From Apostichopus californicus (taxonomy: Eukaryota > Echinodermata > Holothuroidea > Aspidochirotida > Stichopodidae), in contig JAIPMN010009500.1 in NCBI GenBank assembly GCA_020650975.1, positions 1 to 42,443 of the forward strand: 42,443 nt of DNA, given 5' to 3'. Shown piece by piece: positions 1 through 10,700 of this stretch (positions within the stretch are counted from its first letter, which is position 1; every line of letters starts with the position of its first letter). Under the pieces are notes generated by a model. The model worked only from the letters and a program-made list of their open reading frames with translations, was not told the origin of the DNA and ran no database searches. The translations under genes and the position numbers were made by a program.

Positions 1-299
1 AAATATATGGCATACAAGAGGGACAAAGAACAGATAAACCACAACTCTGAGAGACAAGTAATTCTAGTGAAAAATTTTCTTTCTCCATTAAATTACAACA
101 TACAATATTTTAATAAAACAAACTCTCTCTCTATGTATAAATAGGCTGCAATAGTACCACAGATTTGAATAGCATACATCTGCACATTTTTCAATTGATG
201 AAAAAAATGATAATTTAAAAAATATATATGGTAACACCACTGCAGGCACCGGTGCCCGTCAGCATTTCATCCCTTCCGTCACCTGAAACTCCTTCCCAA

Positions 300-751
300 G
301 ACTAATGCATCATCATAGAAAGACTGGTAGTTTGTAACAAATGCCAACAATTCTGGTATTCCATTACCAACAGCATTAAAGGGTGTGAAGACTCGCGCAC
401 GTACAAAGAAACGTCTCATGTCGGTAATCTGACCTAGTTTCGAATGTGGTGTAACAGAAGTGTAATAGACACCACCATCAATCCCAGAAAATACACACAA
501 ACAGCTAGCATCCGTCGGTAATAAGACACTAGTGTACAGTCAGTACATACAGCTGCGGTCAATACCCACAGCACAGTGTATAACGGATACAGCGATGGAC
601 ATCTCATTTCCAGCTAAAGATAACAAGGTATCACCTTTCATTACTGTCTGCATTTTGTAGCAACACAAAAAAAACTTCACTTGCAAGCAACGCAAAGATA
701 ACTTTTTCAGATGGCCGCACGCGGTTTGGGGCGAGTCTTCAATGCCTTTAA
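300..751 (-). repeat. Dispersed repeat, copy 1 (inverted relative to copy 2)
   Basis: On the minus strand this reads through GCATTGAAGACTCGCCCCAA near 745, CGCGTGCGGCCATCTGAAAA and on to about 300. It matches the plus strand at 25.82-26.31 kb closely in the central 350 bases. Short open frames in it are partly shared between copies, but small indels break the frame, so I treat it as a non-coding interspersed repeat of unknown class. Confidence 0.75.
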
Positions 752-1261
752 GCTGTGGTGGATCCAGGGTCCTGAACACGACTCTCACAAAGCGAGCCTG
801 GGGTTCTTCCCCAGAAAAAGTGTTTAAATATTTATCGTAGATATATACAATTATATTAAAAGTGTGATTCAATAAAATTTGATTTGGTTCAATGTTCAAA
901 CCATGTTTTTTTTTTAACAAATGAAGAAAATAAAACTATAGAACAATAAAACTATAGAAAACTATAGAACTATATGGACTCTTATCTCTTGCTAAAGGTA
1001 CATTTTCAAACCTCTCTATCCAATAATCTGGATGTTTGTACGTAAAAAACTCTCTCTCGTAATATTTGCTAACTAATTTCCTGAAACACCACTTTCATTC
1101 GAGGTAAGAGTTTACCTTATGGATGGTGTTGTGAATAGAATAGAAGTTTAAGGAAGGTTCCTTGTTGACCCAACTCAACTGCATTAATTTAAATCAGATA
1201 CGTTTTTCATGAAGTCTATATACAACAATACAACAACTATATTCACTACAGCCCTGAAGGC

Positions 1262-1267
1262 TTTAAT
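1262..1267 (-). terminator. Candidate poly(A) signal of gene A
   Basis: ATTAAA read on the minus strand, about 360 bases beyond the stop codon. It is the nearest recognised hexamer variant I noticed. No transcript evidence is available. Confidence 0.35.
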
Positions 1268-1306
1268 ATCCATCACAATTTAACGGCTGTCCAATCTTTT
1301 CCAATT

Positions 1307-1600
1307 TCCATACTTAACATTTACAGCGCCATCTATGAACCCTTGAAATCGGATGGCAGTGTGCACACAATCATGGCCGACTGTATTTCGACTCCCACGA
1401 ATTACATCATAGTGTCATGAAGACTGTTATGAATGGCGATTCCTATGAACCTTAAGTTGCATCCAACGTTCATACTTTACAGCACCATCTGACAACCCTA
1501 TAAAGTGAATTGATATGCTGTGATTGGTTCTTTATGATGAAGGCTGTTCTCGACTGCAGTCAATTGCATCGTAGTATGAAGTTTTACAAGCACCGGTACG
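1307..1600. repeat. Diverged tandem duplication, about 150 bp
   Basis: TTTACAGCGCCATCT near 1320 recurs as TTTACAGCACCATCT near 1478, and later parts (CGACTCCCACGAATTACATC against CGACTGCAGTCAATTGCATC) align in the same order. It lies in the probable 3' UTR of gene A. Confidence 0.45.
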
Positions 1601-1623
1601 GGCTGAGACGGGGTAACCTCGCA

Positions 1624-1716
1624 CTACCTCCCTGCCACAGCCTTCATTCTCTGTACCGGTTGGAATATCAAGCTCAGCTCATCTCCAGCCTTCCTGAAAA
1701 CATCCTGCATCTGCTT
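1624..1716 (-). CDS. Gene A last coding exon: PDZ2 end and stop
   Basis: Acceptor TTCTCTTCAG in phase 0, or the next AG six bases on, which would start at 1710 and give two residues fewer. It encodes MQDVFRKAGDELSLIFQPV and a short tail ending at TAG (1624-1626). It aligns with VNMTIRNAGSRFFVILQPL of the paralogue, which also ends within about 15 residues. The open frame on the opposite strand at 1510-1734 is a shadow of it. Confidence 0.85.
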   Translation of the reverse strand, partial: KQMQDVFRKAGDELSLIFQPVQRMKAVAGR

Positions 1717-4700
1717 CTGAAGAGAAGAACATAGAAGAGGTGTTGTGACAGGTTTCAAATACTTCCAACTAAAACTTCAATACTTCAAAATAACTTCAAT
1801 TACTTGAAATAACTTCAAATACTTCAACTAAAACTTCAACTAAAACTTCAACTAAAACTTCAAAAACTTCAAATTCTTAAAATAACTTCAAATACCTCAA
1901 AAAAACTTCAATTTCTTCAACTGAAACTTCAAAAAACTTCAAATTTTTCAACTAAAACCTTTCAGTCACCAACATGAAGACAACATACAATTCCAGTAAA
2001 AGCTGACTAGCCGAGATTTTAACTCTCTGTGACCTGATTTTTTTCTTTCTTTACAGTGCTCCTTGGGATCAACCTTAACAAATACCCTCTTGAGCTCTGC
2101 ATTGCCCATCTGAGGGGGCCGGCTTCAAGAGCAGTGCAGGGTTGAACTTCATAATCCAGCCACTTTAAAATTAATCTCTCTTGTATGAGGTATTTGTCCT
2201 AAAAACCTTAAACTTGCACTTACAGTAGTTGTTTGAAATGGTTTCTTAACAATTTAGTGGATCGAGTCGACCGTCAACATTTCAATCTCCGAAAGAACAT
2301 CAGCTTGAATTTAGCGATCGGAATTATGCTAGGCTAGTCTAAAGTCCATACAATGCTTCTAATACAGTGATTCATGAAAGCTTAAACGAGCCATAAATAC
2401 TGCTTTGATAGTCCTAGCCCTCCGTATCTGTGACAATATTCTGCAGCATAATTGCGGTAAAAAAAAAACCCAAAAATGGTCCAAATGGTAGGCTACCTTT
2501 TCAGGATTGGTGCGCTGAAGAGGAATGAAGTATCCATTGCAGTGGGTTAGACAAAACGGATTGCCTTCTTCTGTAAGCGATTTCTTGAGAGCTTCTTCCA
2601 CAAATGGGCCATCTGTAATATCCACGACCTTAAAACGAAAGGAAGTGAAGAACGAGTCAAGCTCGATGTTATATGAAAGAATAAATCATAGACCACACTA
2701 GGTGGGCATATAACAGCCTGTATACAGAATGGATGCCCCCCTCATGGAGTTAAATGTGTCTCGCTAGGAGTCCTTCAAGAACTTATTAATGCCGCTCACG
2801 TACGATTTAAACCTTATGGCGAGGAAATTTAGGCTCGGAAAGATATATAGTTTTTGGGTACTTTGTAATAAAAACTTCTGACCTACTTTTGATCCGATAT
2901 TTAAACACATCAGATCGATAGTGTGCCTAGAATTACCTGATCTTTTATTGGACTATTTATTAATGTAAGATTCCCATTTTACAGGAGTATAGGTACATCT
3001 TTTATATAAAAGTGTTGTGCCCTGAAGATTGGGAACAAACTTTCAGTGCGGCCCACAGGATCCATCAAGTAGCCTACCCATCCTCTGTCTAAAACCGTAA
3101 ACGGAAATGTCAAAGCCAGACTTAAAGCACTGCATCTTTTTTCTTTGTGGTTTTGAAACCGTCAAACTTTAGTCATTTATATTGTTCATTTTGAAAAAAA
3201 CATTGAAGGATATTTCATTGAAGGATACTTTACGCATAAAAAAATGGTTAAATTTCTCTTATGGTTTGTTGACTATTTTGTTGGTAATATCTTAACTTAA
3301 ACCAAATGTAGCGCTATAGTGACAAATAGCATTCTTATCAACAACGGCGTTTGGGACGAAAATGGATACAGGTCGTACGTATTTTATTCATAGTACTTTA
3401 ACTCTGCAAATGAAACCGGAGATGTGGTTCTGCAACTTGATGAAGACTAGATTTTCATTTTATCATTTATTTTTAAGTATGACATATAACATAGACGGAG
3501 ATAAGAAACAAAACTCGTGAAAGGAAGTGTACTAAGAAACCCAATAGGACTTTTCGGGCAGTGACACACCCTGTGAAAAATTACAGAACTTTACAATCAG
3601 AAAAGAGAACCAAAAAAAAAACAGAATTGAACTCGGTTCTCCTGCTGTACATACTGATGTGTTACTCCTACTTTTAGGTCAACGTGATTAAGATCATGTA
3701 ACTCTTACATTTCTAAACTTTTCAGGATAAGAAAAAACCCATCCATAATAGAAACAAAACAATTCATAAATCTTATCTTAATCTTAATCTTTGACAACAT
3801 ATTTTCACAGGTTTAACAGTCAAATCACCATTGTGGCTGCAATGTCCAAAACATTTATGCTCATAGAGAAAGTCAATATTCCTGTCAAAAGTTGGCTTTC
3901 TTTCATGACACCTGGAAGTGTGAAAGATTACATTGACAGATGAGCAGATGCCGACTTTAATTAATATCTCGATTGAATTTATCTGGCAAAACGAATCAGC
4001 TAACGTAAATAAAACCAAACCAGGATACACCTGGAATTTGGGACAAGATAATGGCATGTTTACTTTTTTTTTTGGTGGCATGAATTTCCTTAAATCTTTG
4101 TAATGAAGTTCTCAAGAAGTTTCTCACATTAGAATGTGCCTTTCATTGACTACTTACAACATTTCCATCCCAAGTTATACCAAGTCCATCTCCAGTATTT
4201 TGTATGCGTGAGAAGGAAAGCGCATGTTGGCAAGGCCGGAAGGTGATCTTCAGCTAGACAGAAAGCAAAAAAGCACATAAATAGTTCAGTTTTGCCATGG
4301 GGGCGGTGGGTGAGGGGTGGGGGAGAAGGGGCATACCCTGCCCTTTAAACTATACCCATCACAGGATAGCCTTAAAGAAGAAACACTGGTCACTTTTAAA
4401 CTGCCTACTTGGGATACGTTATTTGCAAGGCACATGTCTGATAGAATTAAAGGTTCACCTGCCACGTTTCTTGAAGTTTAAAGTCGTTTTTTCCCCCCCC
4501 ATTTCCACACATTTGCTCTGTCACCTCCAGCATACATACACTACTTACCTCCTGTTCCGTTAAATCCTCCATTTTAAGATTTTCGGTTTTTTCTTTGTTG
4601 ATTAGCAGTATTTCATCTCCCTCCCGTATCGTAACGTTATTGAATGTCGCCCCCCTGGTTACTCTACAAGGGGGAAAAAAAAAAGAAGAGGAGTGAGCTA

Positions 4701-7700
4701 CGAAACCATCTGAGTCCGCATTTTAAAACAGGAGCGAAAGAGAAGAGAACCAAAGCTGCCTGCCTCCTCAATATACAGCAAACCATCCAACTCAAGATAA
4801 AATCATTCCTTCGCGATGTACTGGATGTGACAACACTCTCTTCTTCAGTATCATTAGTAGGGGAATGATGTTAAACAGCTGAAAAGTCACAAATGTTTTT
4901 ATTTCACGTATAAAAGAAATCGAGGAATATATACATCCTGCCAATCGAAATAAAAAAATGGCTTTGAACCCAGTTCTCTTTTGCCACCCGACTCCTGTGG
5001 CATGAACACAAAAGCACAGTTCATTGGGGACCCACAAGCGCTTATGATATTAAGATATGAATTTTAAAGACAATGAACCTTGATCGGATTCTGACTCGTC
5101 AAAACTTACATGGGTATTTTACTCGCAGCAGATCTTCTTAGTTGCAAAGAATGAAATTGGTCTTTAGTTAACGTCACCTCCCTGCGAAAAGGAGAGAGAA
5201 CATGAGATATTTAGAGCACAATATCGGTGGAAAATATTAAAAGCGAGGGACTAAATAAGACAGAAGTTAAATTAAAAGTACCCATGCAATCAGCAACACT
5301 ATTACATGAATATTTGTTTACCATTTTATTGAGCAGCATGTTTAGCAAAATTGCTAAACAAAAGCTATTTTCTCAGTCAGGATTAGACTGACGAACCGAT
5401 TCTTCTCTTTCATTTCTGTCAAGTATACTATGACGCTTATTGTAACTTCGAAAAACCAAAGAAAATTTTGTGAACTTCAATTTAACTGTTATTATTGTAT
5501 GTAAGTACAGTAGATATGATGCATATAATAGCAAAGAGACTGAACTAAAAGCTTTGTGAAATCAAATGTTTAGTTTGACACAAATACGACGACGATGGAT
5601 TTCTTACAGGCCATACAATTACCGTGGCAACGCTAATACAGTGTCTGAAAACTCATACAGTAGGAGTTGACATTGTTTATTTTCTACGGGATTGGTCTTA
5701 ACGTGCGATTAACACATTAACTGCAATCCTCGTAAAATTCTTCCGACCTCCCACCCCCAATAAAAAAGGAAGGGAGAGAGGTGGCTCTCTCCCCTCAAAG
5801 CAGTGTAAAAATTCATCAATGTTTTAGATAGATGTATAGAGCTATAGGCAAACTTCAGTTGGACTTTATTATTACCTTGGATAGTGGATACAGACAAAAG
5901 GTAGCATTACTCAAAATAATTACTCTATTATCACGTTACCGCAATCAGCCACCGACTTCTCAAAGGTAGAAAAAAAAAATGACTTAAACACATCCTTATG
6001 AATCTAGTCTTGTATCACAAGATAAAGGCATTTATGCGTCTCTCAGCGACAAAGAGAAAACTGCAAGACATCAAGCCAAAGAAAGTGCCCGGGAGAAGGA
6101 AGTTTAAGCTCTTAATTTTAACCCCACCACCATCTGGGCTGTCCAAAGGCTCTTTCTGTTGAGGTCTATAAACCTATCAGTCGTATCCTATCTCGCACTT
6201 GCTTTGCAGTGGAGCCCAGAATAATAATTTAAAAAATTAAAAATTCTTGACATACTAGTGTATGAATCATTCCATGAATTAAAGGGATCAGGTGTTTGGG
6301 CACAGCATTTCTGGTAAGCCTGCTGCACCAAGAACAATGTTCATATTGAGAAAAAAAAAAGTAAATAAAAAAAATAACCCAAAGAGAACCTTTCAAGAGA
6401 ATGAAAATTTTTTTTCTAACCTCTTCCTTTTATTTTGGGCATTGCAACCAGCTCCTCTGAGCATCAAGTCCTCCATCTCGTGCAATGACAATTCTTCGAG
6501 ATCACCCCTTGCAAACTGTGGGGACAAATCAAGACAAACCATTCGGTCATTTAATTCAGACAATTAATGAGGCGGGAGAGATAACTCTATGTTGTACAAG
6601 TACTGAAAATCTTCCTCAAACTGAAAACAGTAAGTTGGACAATTCTTGTTTACACCCATATAAGTGTACAATGCACCACACCCTTCCTTGCACATTCCCC
6701 CACCCAATCAAATAAGCCCTCAAACAACCAAGAAATCACATGACAGTGCAGAAATACTTCAACAGCACAGAAATACTTCAACAGAAATACTTCAACAGAA
6801 ATACTTCAACTTCAACAGAAATACTTCAACAGCAAAACATCAACAAGATTAAACTTCAAAGTTCACATGCTCTGATTTCACAGAGCATATCAACATGTTA
6901 TTCTACTGGTGATAAAGTGCAAACAGGTTATACACCATGACTTCCTTGTTTGTTACAACAATATTATCATCTACTGTTTACAAGTGCCCTTTGCGGTTCT
7001 GATAATCCTATTTTGATACATGAAGTGTACACATCAACTACTAGACTTGTTTGATTAGATTGAGGGGGAAATGGAGTCTGACAAAAGTCATTTGTGGTCA
7101 GAGTTAACGTCACTAAACCGCACACACAACCTTTTTTTTTGGGGCCTCCTTACAATTAACAAACATCGAAAGGAAGCTGGCACGGGAGGGAAAAGGGGTT
7201 AAGGTGGTGGTGGGGGGAAGGGGGGGGTAAATACTTGCAAGATCAGGAGCAATCCACATATCTAATTCTGTGCTAGCAATACCTGTATGTATTTCATAAT
7301 CAATTCCAATCCCCGCTATACATTTGACCCAGTTTCCTTCAAGGTAGCTACTCAACATTTTGGAGATAGTCTCGAAAGCTGGAACAGGCTAATTACCCTC
7401 AGCGATGAACAATATATAACGACAACTTTAGCCCCATTTCTTATATGCGAGGATGTATGTTTAGGTATATATAGCTGCATTTCTGCTTGGGAAGTGTGGT
7501 TGGTATAGCTAGATGCTTTCTATTTGGAAAGGTAACCCACACGCATCCCTCAAGATGTATAAATTACTCAAATTTTTGACAGGATATCAGAAACATGTTT
7601 ACCAATGTTTGCTTTTGTAGAACGCTATTCCCAGAGGATTTGCTCCAAGAACTGCTCTCATTGGGTCGACGAGGTGTAACGCTAGGACTTGGGCGATCGT

Positions 7701-10700
7701 GTTCGACCGAAGAGGTTGGTCTCCCGGTCAGGAGTGCTGCACAACATTGATTAAAACTATTCCTGTAAAGAGCAAAACCTGATACGTTATTGTTGCCATT
7801 TAGCATGATGAGCAGCTATAAGAATTGACTTTGCTTCAACATGAAAACTTCCCATTGACATATTCCTTTCAGTTACAACGTAAATGAGATGCAACCATGC
7901 ACACAGAGTCACAGAATGCCGAGTTTATCTGGCAAAGTGCTGTAAGTCGTTGCTCGCATTAAGAGAACTGAGTTGATATACTGTATAGACAAAGATGTGT
8001 AGACAACTGTATGATGCAATATATTGGGTAAACTTTGTTTACCACTTTCCAACATCTAAGTTAGTTCCTTGTTGGACAATTCCCTCCAAGAGAGTGTTTA
8101 CTAGATAAATCTATTACTCACCCCCCTCCATACAAACCCGGCCATTATTCCAATGTCTCTAAATAAAACTTGTTTTCTTTTTTATCGTTGTGACGTACTA
8201 AACTTCCTTATCTATTATATTTTTTAATAGGATGTCAAACTTTTTCAAATGAATTACACTGTGTTTTGATAGCTACTGTACTAAAAAACGGTGACAATCA
8301 ATACCTTTTCTTTCAACAAATCAATCGATTGACACCCTTGTTTGATAAGTTTATACAGGTGAATTATTTTCCTGTTTAATATGATTCTGTTCATTATAGT
8401 GCGGCCTACAGTATAGTCCCTTCTTCCTGGTCTGGTTCGTAAATAATTGTGACAATTGTCACGGTAATTTGTTTGTCTACTGCTTCAATATTTTCTTTTT
8501 TTGGCAATGTCACTCATCCAGGTACTGCTTATTCCTTTCAGGTTGCAGTGCACTCAACTCTGTGAATTAAATTTAACTGTCTCGTCAGACAGAGCTTCAA
8601 TCAAGCACGGGACACCCCTGGTTGAATATTGAGAGCCTCTCACAAGAATAGGTGGGGTGTAAAGTCTGGCACCAGTCAAATAAGGAAGTATAGCTGTATA
8701 AACTTGGCTATAGGCTTGTCACTATGTGATCTATCGCCCTTTCTGCTGTATCTACGTAACTATATATATATGGAACTAGATGACGCAGTAGCTCAACTAC
8801 AAACTACCTGATGTAAACGAGACATTGTACAAAGTATGTAATGGTTAGTTGTACTCCAAGAATGAAAAAATAGATTTGTATTGCAAGTACACTGTTTGTC
8901 TCTTACTGGTTTCTAATGTAGTGAAACTGGTATGTACAGTACGTGTATTGTTGTGAGTGGGAGTGTAAGAACTGAACATCATGTTGTTGAGGCATAGTTG
9001 AGCCTGCTTTACAGTAACATCCAAACACAGCTCAGACAATTCTGTTGACAGAAATCCTAGTTGAACAGCTCAGTTCAGTTACAATCACAGGAACCCAGTA
9101 GGACCAGCTAGTGGAGAGGAGTCTCAGTTGAGAACCTAGTTGGGCCCAGTTGCTCCAAAACACACATTGACCACGTACGTCTTTGTAATTGTTTCTGGGG
9201 CAGTATTTGATATCACTCAGATGACCTGAGATGACCTTTGACCATATTACAAATGAATCACTTTTGTGGCCCATTAACTGATGATCCCCCATGGCCAACT
9301 AAAATCACAATTACACAAAAATAAGGAGTAGGCTTTGATATGAATTTCACCTTTGACCTAATGTGACCTCTGACATAAAAAGTGACCAGTGTGACACTCA
9401 ATAGAGTAATAATGGATTCAACAATAAAACAATATATTAGAATAACAAAGATATATCTTAATCATAGAAATGAACAGCAAAAAAAAAAGAAAAAAGTTTG
9501 AGACAAATTTAAGCTAATATTTACTGTCACAACTGGCCAACAGCCAGCCAAAGAAAGAATCTCTATTTATTCATTTTCACTACTTACCTGTTTTTGAAAG
9601 AAAAATTTAAAGTCGGAAAGTCCTGTCCCGGTGTGCTAATTAGTCGGACGCTACAGTTGTCGGGACTGGGTATAGTTTCAAACTTGGACAAGTCTAGGCT
9701 TTGATCCAATCCGGTTGTCGGTGATATGAGCAACTCCTTCGTGTTAGACTTGGTGTCACAACGAATAGTCATAAAACCACTTTTCATTTGACCCTAGAAA
9801 ATCAAGATTAAAAATTGACAAGTTAAAGTGACAATTTTGGCTGGGGTATTAACTGTATCGAAATGACCTTGTCTAGAATCTTTATGTATTACTTCCAAGT
9901 CTAACCATGCACCAGAAAAATGGGGAAAAAAACGACAGCAAAAAACCTGAAAATAAGGTCCAACAATGTTTATACTGAAGAACCAGTATGATTAAAACTC
10001 CTAATAAACCTAATGAGAGAAACACTAAATATTATCAGAGGGGAGGAAACAAGAAAAATGGTCACAAAACTTTAAAAGATTACCGTGTATATTTACAAAA
10101 TCTCCTTTAATTTTGGGGAAAATTAACAAAGAAGAACTATACAGAGAAAGAACTATGTCATTTCAAAAGTTCTGTCAACTTGAACATAAGTTTTTTTTGT
10201 AAAATATGAAGAAAATTGTCATACTTCCTCTGAAGTTATACATTGTTCCTATTTAATATGATTTTTGGCTCACCGGTTGCAAGTCGCATTCAAATTTGTC
10301 AAATCTGATATTTTCTTCAACAGTAGAATCTGTTTGATTAAAGGAAAATTTTAGTTGACAAAGCATAAAAACATTATCTTCACATTAAATGCAATAACGA
10401 TTTGCAGCTCTACAGCTATGTACCACAATCACCAACACCTCCTCCCCTCCATCACCACCACCATAATTATCACCACCATCCACTGTCCATCGATCGTCAC
10501 TATTAAAGACCGGTGCCATTATTGCCACCACCATGATCATTATTGATCATCACAACCACCACCATCACAACATGCTTAATCATTGGGGTGGGAGGGGAAG
10601 GTGGGAGGGGGAAGTTGGGAGGGGGACGTTGGGAGGGGGACGTTGGGAGGGGGAGGTGGACGTTGGGAGGGGGAGGTGAGCGTTATAGGTATTAAAAGTA

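Noticed and set aside
540-920. 126-codon minus-strand frame with a counterpart at 25.86-26.04 kb
   Set aside because: The similarity comes from a dispersed repeat. A small insertion in copy 2 shifts the frame upstream, so shared wording at the end is not evidence of coding constraint.
7113-7358. Extension of gene A exon 5 through the TTTACCCCCCC tract
   Set aside because: The Pro/Thr-rich extension is low-complexity intron. The similarity to gene B and the phase agreement stop at 7239.
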